The position numbers were made by a program, and so were the translations under genes. 64,000 nt of DNA from Acinetobacter calcoaceticus (GTDB lineage: Bacteria; Pseudomonadota; Gammaproteobacteria; Pseudomonadales; Moraxellaceae): NCBI RefSeq assembly GCF_900520355.1, contig NZ_LS999521.1, positions 2,976,001 to 3,040,000 of the forward strand, in the 5' to 3' direction. Below are positions 1 to 10,095 of the stretch, one piece after another. Position 1 is the first letter of the stretch; each line of letters starts with the position of its first letter. The notes under the pieces were generated by a model. The model made no database searches and was not told where the DNA came from. It worked only from the letters and a program-made list of their open reading frames with translations.

Positions 1-919
1 TTTCTTTTTTATATTTTCGCCCTTCCCAATCTTCTTTTTCTTCAATCTGTAAATGTATAAAGTTACCAATAATATTAAGCAAGCTATCTGGGGTTAGAAC
101 CTCATTCCATAGATAACCTGTTGCATATTTATTTTTATCGTCAGGGACATCATTACCTGCACCTTGTTCTTTGGTGCCTTTGTTAAATGGCAAGAAATAG
201 GTACTGTCGCCATTGAGATGAGTTGCCATATAGACTTCATACTGACTCACCGCAAAATGCACCAATGCACCGCGTTTAAAGGTCAATAACGGTTCTGGCT
301 TATTGGTTTCAGGGTCTTTTGGCAGGCGTGTTTTTTTATACTGTGCCATGGCATTTTGTACGGCTTGTTTAAATTCTGACTTTAGTTCTAGCGTTGCGAC
401 TGGAAAACCATTAATAAACAGGACTAAATCGATGCGCCATTTTTTTGCTTGTTTACCTGTCGCTTCGAGTTCGGCTTTGTTGGCATATGGGCTATATACT
501 AATTCAGGTACAACACGACAAATATTCTGTTTATAAATTTCATTGAGTTCAGGGTTTAAACCATGCTCAGGTTTAAACTGGCAAAATGAAAAACGTGTAC
601 CACGAGTTTTCAGTCCATGACGCAATACGCCCAAAGTCCCGTAACTGCGGGATTCAATATCGGTGGCGTTAATGTCCGCTTTTTTAAGCTGTGCCACTAC
701 GGTGTCTAAGAAATGACGTTCCGTATCATTGGGAAAAATGCTTTTAAATTTCTGCCATTCTTTAGCTTGAGTAGTTTGGACAAAAGTTAAAATGTCTTGT
801 TCGTATAAAGCTTTTTCGCGGTTATAGCTCTGCGGTGAACCCACCTGCCACCCATGGCTCTGCATTTGTGCAATGATGTCTTGTTGAAAAATCGTTTCTA
901 AAGTTGCATCCGATCTCAT
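1..919 (-). CDS. hsdR: Type I restriction enzyme R subunit HsdR, N-terminal part (cut by window edge)
   Basis: The reading frame starts at the ATG read on the minus strand at 919 and stays open to base 1, so about 306 N-terminal residues are present. The conserved N-terminal nuclease block of HsdR is visible: RIDLVLFINGFPVATLELK carries the D and ExK residues of a PD-(D/E)xK site. HsdR is the ATP-driven translocase and endonuclease subunit that cuts unmodified DNA when bound to HsdM and HsdS. Its start overlaps the hsdS stop by ATGA, so the genes are translationally coupled. The helicase motor domains lie outside the window, so I cannot tell whether the gene is intact. Confidence 0.93.
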   Translation of the reverse strand, partial: MRSDATLETIFQQDIIAQMQSHGWQVGSPQSYNREKALYEQDILTFVQTTQAKEWQKFKSIFPNDTERHFLDTVVAQLKKADINATDIESRSYGTLGVLRHGLKTRGTRFSFCQFKPEHGLNPELNEIYKQNICRVVPELVYSPYANKAELEATGKQAKKWRIDLVLFINGFPVATLELKSEFKQAVQNAMAQYKKTRLPKDPETNKPEPLLTFKRGALVHFAVSQYEVYMATHLNGDSTYFLPFNKGTKEQGAGNDVPDDKNKYATGYLWNEVLTPDSLLNIIGNFIHLQIEEKEDWEGRKYKKE

Positions 920-2235
920 GCACTTAACTCCATGTTATCTTGATTATTATTCTTATTTGGGATTTGCCAATGACGAACGTCAATTTTACCTGTCACAGCT
1001 GCTGAAATAAGTGCTGTACGGCGTTCTGTAAGAAGATTTTTTTGATTCTCAGCAGAAAGCATAAGCTTTTCAAATTTACTAGACTCATTCTCTACGTAGT
1101 TGGCTATATCAATTTGTTCTTTAATCGGAGGTATAACTACGCTTAACTCTTTTACAGTTTCTATTGATACTTCACTAAAAGTACTACCTTGTTTACTTAA
1201 TCCCCAATATTGATCAACTGCATTAGATTTAAAAAACCAAACTAGAAAATCAGACCGTAGCAAATGATTTGGAATAATACGTGCTATACCTCTTGATAAA
1301 TTGACGCCTTTAAAACTCATAGGTACAACAAATGCAGCACCTATTGATGCTCTAATTCCCAAAATAACTTCACCACCTTCTAATCTTGATCTTGGGTAAT
1401 TACTCTCAATAGATAATGAGGTCTTTTGGAAATCCTCAAGTTCAAAACTGCCTTTAGATATATTCGTTGTTTGAATGAAAGGAATACCTTCATCAAGTGC
1501 CTCTCCCGGTTGAACAATCCCATAAGAAATAGAAGAACCATATCTAATAAGTTGTTTCAGTCTAGGTATTTTCCAATGCTCAGGCACTTCACCTAACCAT
1601 TCCACACCTGAATTTTTCATCGGTACATTCGGATTTAAGCCTTTGGTCACCGCATGACTAATTACCGCTTGGCGTTTTTCTTTTAGCAGTTCAATCAGTT
1701 TTTCTTGTTTGGCAATGAGGGTGTCAATTTGTGCGGTTTCATGGTCGAGAAAATCAACAATATGATTCTGCTCTTTGACTGTCGGAAGCGAAAATTCAAA
1801 ATTTAGAAATTGTGGCAATCTTAAAGAATCAACCGTTGATTTTGCATTACCCCCTAAAGCCACCTTATAAAAATTTGAAGATAGATAGTAGTAAACAAAT
1901 CTACCTGTCACAGCCCCAAAGTCATAAAGCATGTACACACGCTGATGGAAATCAAATTTACCTTTATAGTAATGATAAACCTTGCCTACACCTACACCAT
2001 CACCCGCAGTCAAAACAGCTTCACAATCAGCCCCAATACTATTAATTCTTTCAACTGTCTGAGATCTCACAAAGAAAGGATATTTCCCATCTTCAACCGC
2101 ATTCACTGTATCTTTACTACCAGTTGTAACCTTACATAAATATTTAAGTTTCTTTACTTGCCAACTTTTGGGAATCGCCCCCAACCACTCCACACCCGAA
2201 TCTTTATATTCAGCGTACTTTTGATACTTCACCAT
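916..2235 (-). CDS. hsdS: Type I restriction-modification specificity subunit HsdS
   Basis: This 439-residue protein has the two-fold architecture of HsdS: two variable target-recognition domains, each opened by a matching phrase (SGVEWLGAIPKSW near the start and SGVEWLGEVPEHW near residue 210) and each followed by a conserved helical spacer (EKLIELLKEKRQAVISHAVT and the related NLLTERRTALISAAVT). It determines the bipartite DNA sequence recognised by the complex. Its start shares one base with the hsdM stop and its end overlaps hsdR, so the three genes form one operon. The target sequence cannot be read from the protein. No second or partial hsdS copy is present in the window. Confidence 0.95.
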   Translation of the reverse strand: MVKYQKYAEYKDSGVEWLGAIPKSWQVKKLKYLCKVTTGSKDTVNAVEDGKYPFFVRSQTVERINSIGADCEAVLTAGDGVGVGKVYHYYKGKFDFHQRVYMLYDFGAVTGRFVYYYLSSNFYKVALGGNAKSTVDSLRLPQFLNFEFSLPTVKEQNHIVDFLDHETAQIDTLIAKQEKLIELLKEKRQAVISHAVTKGLNPNVPMKNSGVEWLGEVPEHWKIPRLKQLIRYGSSISYGIVQPGEALDEGIPFIQTTNISKGSFELEDFQKTSLSIESNYPRSRLEGGEVILGIRASIGAAFVVPMSFKGVNLSRGIARIIPNHLLRSDFLVWFFKSNAVDQYWGLSKQGSTFSEVSIETVKELSVVIPPIKEQIDIANYVENESSKFEKLMLSAENQKNLLTERRTALISAAVTGKIDVRHWQIPNKNNNQDNMELSA

Positions 2236-4514
2236 TAAGAATGCACCTCTTGTAGAAGTTGCATAATTTCACGGCTCACAGCATCCAAATCGGCATCAAT
2301 CTCTGCTAAATCGCGTGGCGGTTCATACACATAAAAATGACGGTTAAATGGAATCTCATAACCGACTATGCCAATTTCTCCATCCTGTGCATCTCGCTTA
2401 TCGGCATTGATCCACGCATCTGGCACATGCGGTTGTACTTCACGTTTAAAATAAGACTCTATTAAATCGGTGGTGCTTTGGCTTGGATCAAGCGAAATGT
2501 TTTCCGCATCACGTAAGTCACCATCCTGTACAAACTCAACCACTTTGCCCTTATAACTAAACTGACCATATAGCGAATTTTCTTGCGCTTTAATGACTTT
2601 ACTAGTCACAGGTTCAGCTTCAGGATTTTTCCAAGTGACGGCATCCAAGAACTGCTTTTTCTCTTTGGCTTCGAGTTTAATATTGATGTCTTTTAAAGCA
2701 TGTTTGAGTAGCTCATCAAAGACGTTAAAATCGTCATACGGCGCCGTACCAATTTTGGTTTGTAAGCTTTTCGCTTTACGCATAAGCGCACGTTGCTCTA
2801 ACCAGAGTTTTGGCTCAAGTACGGTTTTAATATCTTTTTCTTTTAGTTCGCTAAATTCAGCTTTGATTAATGCACGAATTTCAACGTGTTGATCATCACT
2901 CAATTGCCCATAACTCGTTTCAGTCCATTCTTTGCCATAGCTTTCATAGACTTTTTGCATCACCATATTAAACGGCTTTGGCGCAAAACGTAAACTTGCA
3001 ATTCGTTCATCAGACAATTGCGCTGATAAACGTAATGGGCGTTCAATGGTGACGCGACGATAGCCAAATTCATAACTGTTAAAAATTTTGCTTGAGAATG
3101 GTTTTTGCTGTTCACTTTCACCATCTAAAGTCAGTGTATCTACCGTTTCAAACGCGCCATAGTTTTGGGTAATAGTCTTGATTTCTGCATCTGTCAGATA
3201 GTTACGCTTCGAGCCAAGTGACTTACGCATTTTCGAACTGAGGTTCGACGCATTAATTAAATGCACTTTGCCTTTACGTTCAATATCTTTCTTATTGCTA
3301 AGTACCCAAACATAAGTCGCAATACCTGTGTTATAGAACATGTCTGTAGGTAAGGCGATAATCGCTTCAAGCAAATCCGCTTCTAAAATATAACGACGGA
3401 TTTCACTTTCACCACTGCCTGCACTACCTGTAAACAAAGGTGAACCATTTAAGATGATACCAATTCGACTACCTTGATCATTACCCTGATCTGGCTGACG
3501 CATTTTACTGATTAAATGCATCAGGAATAATAGTGAACCATCAGACACACGGGGTAAACCAGCTCCGAAACGGCCATTAAAGCCCTTTTGTTGATGCTCA
3601 TCTTTAATTTCATCTTCGATCTTTTTCCAGTCCACCCCAAATGGCGGATTTGACAACATATAGTCAAACTTTTCATAAGTGAGCTGATCGTTAGATAAGG
3701 TATTTCCTAGCTTAATATTACGGACATCTTGTCCTTTAATTAGCATATCTGCTTTACAAATAGCATAGGACTCTGGATTAAGTTCCTGACCAAAAACACG
3801 CATCACCGCTTCAGGATTATGCTCATAAACATATTCTGTACCCGAAGATAAGAAACCACCTGTCCCAGCAGTTGGGTCATAAATGGTTCGAATCACACCC
3901 TCTTTATTTAAGGCATCATCATCTTGGCTAAAAATCAAACCTGTGGTAAGTCGTACAATATCTCGTGGAGTAAAATGCTCGCCTGCTGTTTCATTTGAAC
4001 TTTCAGCAAAACGTCGAATAAGCTCTTCAAATACTAAGCCCATATCATGATTAGAAATATTTTCTGGACTTAAATCGGTTGAAGCAAATTTCTGAACGAC
4101 TTTATAAAGTAAGTTTGCATCATCCAGTAAACCCGTAAATTCATCAAACTTAAAATGTTCAAAGATTTCACGCGCATCTTTTGAAAAGTGCTGGATGTAA
4201 TTACCAAGATTTGCTCGAATATTCTTTTGCCCTAGGCTACTCAAGTCAAGCTCTGAAGTATTAAAAAAAGATAGGCCCTGTGTTGCCTTTAGTAACATTT
4301 TTTCTTTTGCTTCTTCTGGTAAAGGCATCGCCTTCACTTTCTCATTTGCCTCTAAGACACTGGCTTTACTAGACTCAAACACACATTCTAAACGACGTAG
4401 TAATGTAAAAGGTAAAATTACTCTCCCATATTGTGACTGCTTAAAATCCCCTCGTAATAGGTCAGCAACAGACCAAATAAAAGCAGCAACCTGAGAAAAG
4501 TTTGTATTTGTCAT
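2235..4514 (-). CDS. hsdM: Type I restriction-modification N6-adenine methyltransferase HsdM
   Basis: The 759-residue protein has the HsdM N-terminal helical domain followed by the N6-adenine methylase fold: motif [10 protein letters not shown] binds S-adenosylmethionine and motif IV NPPF is the catalytic tetrapeptide. With HsdS it methylates adenine in the target and protects host DNA. It is longer than the E. coli K-12 protein (about 530 residues). The extra C-terminal part, from about residue 480, contains charged helical segments and ends in a helix that probably docks onto HsdS. It is the first gene of the hsd operon, directly downstream of the tmRNA terminator, so its promoter should lie in 4515-4560. 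Confidence 0.95.
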   Translation of the reverse strand: MTNTNFSQVAAFIWSVADLLRGDFKQSQYGRVILPFTLLRRLECVFESSKASVLEANEKVKAMPLPEEAKEKMLLKATQGLSFFNTSELDLSSLGQKNIRANLGNYIQHFSKDAREIFEHFKFDEFTGLLDDANLLYKVVQKFASTDLSPENISNHDMGLVFEELIRRFAESSNETAGEHFTPRDIVRLTTGLIFSQDDDALNKEGVIRTIYDPTAGTGGFLSSGTEYVYEHNPEAVMRVFGQELNPESYAICKADMLIKGQDVRNIKLGNTLSNDQLTYEKFDYMLSNPPFGVDWKKIEDEIKDEHQQKGFNGRFGAGLPRVSDGSLLFLMHLISKMRQPDQGNDQGSRIGIILNGSPLFTGSAGSGESEIRRYILEADLLEAIIALPTDMFYNTGIATYVWVLSNKKDIERKGKVHLINASNLSSKMRKSLGSKRNYLTDAEIKTITQNYGAFETVDTLTLDGESEQQKPFSSKIFNSYEFGYRRVTIERPLRLSAQLSDERIASLRFAPKPFNMVMQKVYESYGKEWTETSYGQLSDDQHVEIRALIKAEFSELKEKDIKTVLEPKLWLEQRALMRKAKSLQTKIGTAPYDDFNVFDELLKHALKDINIKLEAKEKKQFLDAVTWKNPEAEPVTSKVIKAQENSLYGQFSYKGKVVEFVQDGDLRDAENISLDPSQSTTDLIESYFKREVQPHVPDAWINADKRDAQDGEIGIVGYEIPFNRHFYVYEPPRDLAEIDADLDAVSREIMQLLQEVHS

Positions 4515-4559
4515 TTTTACTAAAACCTTGTGTACAACCGTTAATTTTAATTGGTCAAT

Positions 4560-4595
4560 AAAAAGGCCCCAAATAATTAAATTTGGGGCCTTTTC
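4560..4595 (-). terminator. Rho-independent terminator of ssrA
   Basis: A perfect inverted repeat, AAAAGGCCCCAAAT paired with ATTTGGGGCCTTTT, lies just beyond the 3' end of the tmRNA on the minus strand and runs into a T-rich tract. It separates ssrA from the hsd operon. Confidence 0.9.
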
Positions 4596-4601
4596 GAATT
4601 T

Positions 4602-4960
4602 TGGTGGAGATGGCGGGAGTTGAACCCGCGTCCGCCAGCATTACGCTCGAGAATACTACATGCTTAGATATCGTCTATTGTTTTAACACCTTGTGACCCG
4701 ACGAACAGGGTACAAGTTGCGATCCTCTAAGTTTGGTATAAAGCCCCGAGGCTTGACTCTATACGGACTTGTGTGCGTGCGCTACGGTCGGGTTCCTAAA
4801 CCACAAGTATTCTAGGAAGCGGACAAACTGCCCTTAGGCAGCTAGAGCGTAAGTTTCGTCGTTTGCGACTAAAATATGCAAATTTGATTTACGAGAGAAA
4901 ATGCGCTCTCGGCATGCATCTATGAGTTTCATCACCAGCGTCGAAGCCAATAACATCCCC
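4602..4960 (-). ncRNA. ssrA: tmRNA (transfer-messenger RNA)
   Basis: Read on the minus strand the RNA begins GGGGATG at 4960 and ends CATCTCCACCA at 4602; these ends pair as the tRNA-like acceptor stem with an encoded CCA tail. The T-arm GGGTTCAACTCCC is present. The internal tag frame occupies 4834-4866 and encodes ANDETYALAA followed by TAA. With SmpB the RNA frees stalled ribosomes and marks the unfinished protein for proteolysis. The length, about 359 nt, is normal for a one-piece tmRNA. Its 3' end is a common integration site for genomic islands, and the hsd operon lies on that side. Confidence 0.97.
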
Positions 4961-5079
4961 ATGAATGTATGAGCATCATAGCATAACTAAAATAAAATAC
5001 TGTGCATTTTATCAACAGTCCGCTACTGATGAACATATTTACATAATGGAGAGCCTTTTATTTTTTTCAAGGGCCTCAT

Positions 5080-5110
5080 AAAAAAGCTGCCAAAAAAGAC
5101 AGCTTTTTTT
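5080..5110 (-). terminator. Rho-independent terminator of ggt
   Basis: On the minus strand AAAAAAGCTG and CAGCTTTTTT form a stem with a T-rich loop just after the ggt stop codon. Confidence 0.8.
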
Positions 5111-5120
5111 AAAGTGTGGT

Positions 5121-7106
5121 CTATAAAGCACCATTGCCTAACACAATACCTTCACGGCGTGGGTCTACCCCACCTGCGTATTTACTTTGATTATTAATAT
5201 TTACTTTCATAATCGTTGAAATACCGCTGGTTTGCGCAGTGTTGGCAACGCCATGCCCTTTTGCTTTTAAGCCTTCGATCAAATCAAGCAAAGAAAGCTG
5301 CACATTCGAGCTATCTACATTGGTGTTTTTGCTATTGGTCGCGCCAAAGTTTACAAGCGAGGTGGCTTGCTGTGCGTTTAAGTTCCAGTCCAGCGCACCC
5401 ACCAACGTTTTAACCACATATTGAATGATTGTGCCGCCACCTGGTGAACCTGTTGCCATATAAAACTCATCTGGCGTAGTGCCTTTAAACACTAAAGTTG
5501 GCGCCATGGTACTCCGTGGGCGTTTGCCCCCTTCTACACGGTTGGCAACCAGTGCTCCAGTACTATCAAGCGGGTTAGCGCTAAAGTCAGTTAACTGGTT
5601 CGACAGCAAGAAACCATCCACCATGTGGAATGAACCCATGCTCGATTCAACAGTCGATGTCATTGAAACCACATTGCCATAGGCATCTACAATTGTGAAC
5701 TGAGTTGTTCCGTGTTCAACAGTGGTGTCGACACCCGAAGCTGGATTAAAATTACCCGCTGGTGCAACGCCCATACTTTGGTTCGGGTTAATCAATGCTG
5801 CACGTTGTTTTAAATAATTTTTATCAATAAAGCTTGCAATACCCTGTGCTGGTAAAGCGACAAAGTCAGTATCTGCCACATATTTATCGCGGTCGGCGTA
5901 GGCCAAACGCTCTGCCTCAGACACTAAATGCACACCCATCACATCCGGCACACCACCTTCATTTTCAGGGTTTTTAGGTGGATAGAGCGACATATCAAAG
6001 TTTTCTAAAATACCTAACGTTTGCGCAACTGCAATCCCTCCCGAAGATGGAGGTGGCATGGTACACACATAGTAACGGTCACGGTACGTCGTACAAATCG
6101 GGTCGCGTTTTTTAACCTGATAGTTCGATAAATCCTGCAAAGTCATTAAGCTTGGGGTAATTGGAGTTCGTGCTGGGTCATCCCCCATCGTCTGGCCTGC
6201 TTTTGCCACAATGGCTTGTGCAATCGGCCCCGTGTGCAGTGCATTTGCGCCTTGCGTGGCAAGTGCTTCTAGGGTTTTTGCGTAGGCTTTATTGGTCATG
6301 GTTTCACCAACTTTGCGTGGTGAACCATCTGTGTAGAAATAAGTTGCCATTGCATTTGCATCAAGCGCCAAGCTGTTTGCATTACTTGCAATCGCATCTG
6401 CTAAACGGCCCGGAATGCGGAAACCGTTGTCAGCCAAACCAATCGCTTCACCAAAGAGTTGGTTCCACTTAAGCTTGCCATGTTCTTTTTGTGCTTGTTC
6501 TAGCAAACGCATCACACCCGGCACACCAATCGAGCGACCACTACGGCGCGCGCTTGGCACTGGTGCAGGTGAATTTGGGTCATATATATCTTGGCGAATT
6601 AAATAATATTCATTGGCTGCGGCTGGTGCGGTTTCACGGCCATCGTAAGCCGTGACTTTTTTGGTTTTGGCATCGTAATACATCATAAAACCACTACCCG
6701 CAATCGTGCTCGACTGTGGCTCGACCAAACCGAGCACCGCTTGTACCGCAACGGCGGCATCGACTGCGCTACCGCCTGCTCTTAAAACATCACAGCCTGC
6801 TTTTACCGCAAGTGGTGTGTTTGCCACCACCATATATTTATCTGCGTATTTAACCGTGTTACCGAGTCTATAACCCGATGCACCCTCAGGCGCGGCTGGG
6901 TCACCATTTTGGTTGGAACCGACCACCACGCTTGAACCGTCTTGTGCCAGTTTGCTACAACTGGTGGGGTCATTATCTACAATTAAATTGGGCGGGGTTG
7001 TATTTGAATCATCCTTGGGCTGATCTGACGAGGAGTCATCTCCACATCCTTGTAATAAACCGACTGCTAATAAACTACTGAACAAAAATGAATATCTTTT
7101 ATTCAC
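5121..7106 (-). CDS. ggt: Gamma-glutamyltransferase, predicted lipoprotein form
   Basis: This N-terminal nucleophile hydrolase splits glutathione and other gamma-glutamyl compounds outside the inner membrane. The precursor should cleave itself before the first Thr of TTQFTIVD (about residue 467), giving large and small subunits. The downstream GSPGGGTI loop is typical of the family. I chose the GTG at 7106 because TTGGAG sits eight bases upstream and the protein then opens with a lipoprotein signal, LLAVGLLQGC; an ATG at 7151 would add 15 unlikely residues. The mature end is a D/S/N-rich linker. At 661 residues it is longer than E. coli GGT (580), mostly because of the lipoprotein leader and linker. 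Confidence 0.92.
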   Translation of the reverse strand: MNKRYSFLFSSLLAVGLLQGCGDDSSSDQPKDDSNTTPPNLIVDNDPTSCSKLAQDGSSVVVGSNQNGDPAAPEGASGYRLGNTVKYADKYMVVANTPLAVKAGCDVLRAGGSAVDAAVAVQAVLGLVEPQSSTIAGSGFMMYYDAKTKKVTAYDGRETAPAAANEYYLIRQDIYDPNSPAPVPSARRSGRSIGVPGVMRLLEQAQKEHGKLKWNQLFGEAIGLADNGFRIPGRLADAIASNANSLALDANAMATYFYTDGSPRKVGETMTNKAYAKTLEALATQGANALHTGPIAQAIVAKAGQTMGDDPARTPITPSLMTLQDLSNYQVKKRDPICTTYRDRYYVCTMPPPSSGGIAVAQTLGILENFDMSLYPPKNPENEGGVPDVMGVHLVSEAERLAYADRDKYVADTDFVALPAQGIASFIDKNYLKQRAALINPNQSMGVAPAGNFNPASGVDTTVEHGTTQFTIVDAYGNVVSMTSTVESSMGSFHMVDGFLLSNQLTDFSANPLDSTGALVANRVEGGKRPRSTMAPTLVFKGTTPDEFYMATGSPGGGTIIQYVVKTLVGALDWNLNAQQATSLVNFGATNSKNTNVDSSNVQLSLLDLIEGLKAKGHGVANTAQTSGISTIMKVNINNQSKYAGGVDPRREGIVLGNGAL

Positions 7107-7376
7107 GTGATAACTCCAATATATACGCCTGCCTATCCATGCAATTGCCATGCAAGCTTCTTTGTTTTCAGGTATTAAGTTTTTTTAATCTTTGATAAAA
7201 ATAAGGTTTTATAATATTGAATGTTTAAGGGCGTTTTATCCTGTGCCCTGTATTAAGCCTCCTTGCTTGATATCACACTCTTTTATAACTGATTTACCCG
7301 ATTCTGGCATGCTTTATTTCGCTAAATACAGGCAAAATCTGCCATTTATAGACTCGCTCTATTTTTTAGTGGACCT

Positions 7377-7405
7377 AAAAAAAGCACCTCCGAAGAGATG
7401 CTTTT
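7377..7405 (-). terminator. Rho-independent terminator of emrB
   Basis: Minus strand: AGCATCTC and GAGGTGCT pair around a TTCG tetraloop and are followed by a run of T residues, immediately beyond the emrB stop. Confidence 0.8.
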
Positions 7406-7410
7406 GATGT

Positions 7411-8937
7411 TTAGTGAGAAGGCATTCCGCCAACGTCCCCTTTGGGTTTTGGACACAGCCAAATGACCAGCCCCGCAAAAACAAATACCATCGCAAACAG
7501 CAAAAATACATGGTTTGCTGACATGGTAATGGCTTCTTTATCGACGAGGTTTGAAATGATTCCTAAGGTCGAGTCAGCCGTAAACCCATTTTGCGCAAGG
7601 TTATTTTGAACTTCGGCAGTATTTAGGTTTGACACCATTTCACTACGCGCAACTTTGGCGTGGTCATCCCACACCGTGACTGCAATTGAAGCACCAATCG
7701 CCCCTGCCATGGTTCTTAAAAAGTTCATTAAGCCCGCGGCAGATGCAATTTCTTGCTGCAACACCGAACCCAGTGCAATGTTCGACAGTGGAATAAAGAA
7801 GAACGGTACAGCAAAACCTTGTAGGATTTGTGGCCAAGCCAGTGCCATAAAGTCAGCATCTGTGGTCCAGAACGCCCGCATTAAGGTCACAGCACCCAGC
7901 AAAATCAGGCCAAAACTCGCAAGTGCTCGTGGGTCATGTTTGGTCGAAAGCTTTGCCACAATCGGTGACATGGTCAAACTACCAAAACCCATGGTTGCAG
8001 TTAAATAGCCGGCCCATGTCGCGGTGTAGGAAAGGTTCATTTGCAGCCACTGCGGAATCAGTACAATACTGCCAAAAAAAGCCCCAAAGCCCAGCGACAG
8101 TGCCAGTACCGAAATCGCAAAGCCCCTATGCCTAAAGACTTTCACATCCACGACGGGGTGCTTGTCGGTCAGCTCCCATATGAGGAACACCACAAAGCCA
8201 ATGGCGGCAGTTAAAGCGAGTAGCACAATGCTGGTGCTGTTAAACCAGTCTCGTTCGTGCCCTAAGTCGAGCATAAGCTGTAGCGCACCAATCCAGAGTA
8301 TTAACAGACCTAAACCAACAGTATCGATTCTTAAAGAAATCGTTTCTGTTTCGGCTGGTTTGAGCAAACGGATTGCCGCCAAAACACAAATAATGCCGAC
8401 CGGTATGTTAATAAAGAAAATCCAGTGCCAAGACAGGTTGTCACTAATCAGACCACCCAAAATTGGTCCTAAAATTGGTCCAACCACTGTGGTCATTGCC
8501 CATAGGCCCATCGCCTGCGCATGCTTTTCTTTAGGGAAAATACGCATGAGCAAAGTTTGGCTGAGTGGCATAAGTGGGCCACCGCATAGACCTTGTCCAA
8601 TACGGAAAAACACCAGCATGCCTAACGAGTTTGCTAAGCCGCACAAAAAAGAAAAAATGGTAAAACCAATCAGGCCAAAAATAAAAACCCGAACAGTTCC
8701 AAAGCGGCCCGCAAGCCAACCTGTTAAGGGTACACAAATCGCTTCTGCAACTGCATACGAGGTAACGACCCATGTCCCTTGTGTACTTGAAACAGCAAGG
8801 TTACCGGTAATGTGTGGTACAGATACGTTGGCAATGGTCGTATCCAGCACGACCATAAAGTTCGACAAGGCAATAACAAACGCTGCCAGTAATAAACGGC
8901 CACCGCTTAGTTCGGCAAAAGGTGTTTGCGTTTTCAT
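7411..8937 (-). CDS. emrB: DHA2-family multidrug efflux MFS permease (EmrB type)
   Basis: This is a 508-residue inner-membrane proton antiporter with about 14 predicted helices, the DHA2 layout. Motif-C-like GPILGPILGG lies in the fifth helix region, and the N-terminus LSNFMVVLDTTIANVSVPHI is the usual opening of the family. Only six bases separate it from the upstream emrA-like gene, so the two form one operon and should build a tripartite pump with a TolC-like outer-membrane channel that is not encoded nearby. The substrate cannot be inferred from sequence. No MarR- or TetR-type regulator is adjacent. Confidence 0.92.
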   Translation of the reverse strand: MKTQTPFAELSGGRLLLAAFVIALSNFMVVLDTTIANVSVPHITGNLAVSSTQGTWVVTSYAVAEAICVPLTGWLAGRFGTVRVFIFGLIGFTIFSFLCGLANSLGMLVFFRIGQGLCGGPLMPLSQTLLMRIFPKEKHAQAMGLWAMTTVVGPILGPILGGLISDNLSWHWIFFINIPVGIICVLAAIRLLKPAETETISLRIDTVGLGLLILWIGALQLMLDLGHERDWFNSTSIVLLALTAAIGFVVFLIWELTDKHPVVDVKVFRHRGFAISVLALSLGFGAFFGSIVLIPQWLQMNLSYTATWAGYLTATMGFGSLTMSPIVAKLSTKHDPRALASFGLILLGAVTLMRAFWTTDADFMALAWPQILQGFAVPFFFIPLSNIALGSVLQQEIASAAGLMNFLRTMAGAIGASIAVTVWDDHAKVARSEMVSNLNTAEVQNNLAQNGFTADSTLGIISNLVDKEAITMSANHVFLLFAMVFVFAGLVIWLCPKPKGDVGGMPSH

Positions 8938-8943
8938 AAGCGT

Positions 8944-10095
8944 TTACTTCGCAGATAAGTCGACTTTTGCTTCCATCGACAAGCCAACACGCAGTGGGTG
9001 TTCAGCAAGTTCTTTCGGGTCAAGTGCAATACGAACTGGTAAGCGTTGAACCACTTTAATCCAGTTGCCTGTTGCATTTTGAGCCGGAATTAAGGCAAAG
9101 GCAGAGCCTGTACCACCAGAGAAGCCCATCACTTTGCCGTGATATTCAACGTCATCGCCATATAAATCTGAAGTAAGGGTGACGATTTGACCCGGACGGA
9201 CTTTTTTCAACTGACTTTCTTTAAAGTTCGCATCTACATATAAATCATTCAGCGGCACAATCATCATCATGCTGGTGCCGGGTGCAACACGTTGCCCGAC
9301 TTGAATATTACGACGAGCCACTACGCCATCGACTGGTGCACGGATTACGGTACGTTCCAAATCAAGCTGAGCTTGTTCAACATGGGCTTGTGCAACTTGT
9401 ACATCGGGGGTAGAAACTTCATTTACACCTTGAATTAAAGCTTCATTTGCAGCTAAGGTGCTTTCGGCAGCTTTACGGCTTGAAGACGCTTGTGCCAAAC
9501 CTGCTTTGGCAAGCTCTAGCCCAGCTTTAGCTGTTTCAACTGCACTTTGTGCTTTAGTGAGTTCTTCTTTAGACACTGCACCAGACGCGGCAAGTTGCGC
9601 ACGGCGGTTCAGCTCTAAAGCAGCTCTGTCGTAGTCAGCCTGTGCTTGAGCAACTTGCGCTTTAGCACTGTTAATTTCATCGGCACGCACCACAACTTGA
9701 GAGTTTAAAGAACTACTGTTTGCCGCAGTTTGTTTGTATTGGCGTTTTGCTTTGGCGAGCTCTGCCTCAGCTTGCGCCAGTGCAATTTTGGCATCACGAT
9801 CATCAATACGAACCAGCACGTCACCACGATGTACTGTTTGGGTATCTTTTACCACAACCTGAGCGACCTGCCCGCTTACCATTGAAGTGATTTGAGCCGT
9901 TTCTGCACCGACATAGGCATTATCCGTACTCACGGAATGATTTAAAAATAATGCCCAGATTGCATATAAAATAGCGGCGATCAATAAAATCAGCGCAAAA
10001 AAACCAAGAAATTTTTTGCGCTTGTTTTGATTGTTGTCATCCGAGGCAGATGTGGTTGGCAGTGTTTCTTCTACATTGCTTTGTGCATCAGTCAT
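8944..10095 (-). CDS. emrA: HlyD-family periplasmic adaptor of efflux pump (EmrA type)
   Basis: The 383-residue membrane-fusion protein has a short cytoplasmic tail, one membrane helix (about residues 30-52), a split lipoyl domain (SGQVAQVVVKDTQTVHRGDVLVRID and, after the hairpin, RAPVDGVVARRNIQVGQRV), a long alanine- and glutamine-rich coiled-coil hairpin, and a beta-barrel domain. It links the EmrB-type permease to an outer-membrane channel. It is the first gene of the two-gene operon. EmrA is the best name by homology and context; the specific drug range is unknown. Confidence 0.92.
   Translation of the reverse strand: MTDAQSNVEETLPTTSASDDNNQNKRKKFLGFFALILLIAAILYAIWALFLNHSVSTDNAYVGAETAQITSMVSGQVAQVVVKDTQTVHRGDVLVRIDDRDAKIALAQAEAELAKAKRQYKQTAANSSSLNSQVVVRADEINSAKAQVAQAQADYDRAALELNRRAQLAASGAVSKEELTKAQSAVETAKAGLELAKAGLAQASSSRKAAESTLAANEALIQGVNEVSTPDVQVAQAHVEQAQLDLERTVIRAPVDGVVARRNIQVGQRVAPGTSMMMIVPLNDLYVDANFKESQLKKVRPGQIVTLTSDLYGDDVEYHGKVMGFSGGTGSAFALIPAQNATGNWIKVVQRLPVRIALDPKELAEHPLRVGLSMEAKVDLSAK

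Noticed and set aside
4515..4601. Attachment-site repeat for an island next to ssrA
   Set aside because: I looked for a second copy of the tmRNA 3' end toward base 1 and saw none in the window, so no attachment site is called.
8162..9049. Long plus-strand open frame of 295 codons
   Set aside because: It lies opposite emrB and the end of emrA, both with clear family motifs; its translation is Ser/Pro/Lys-rich shadow sequence without homology signals.
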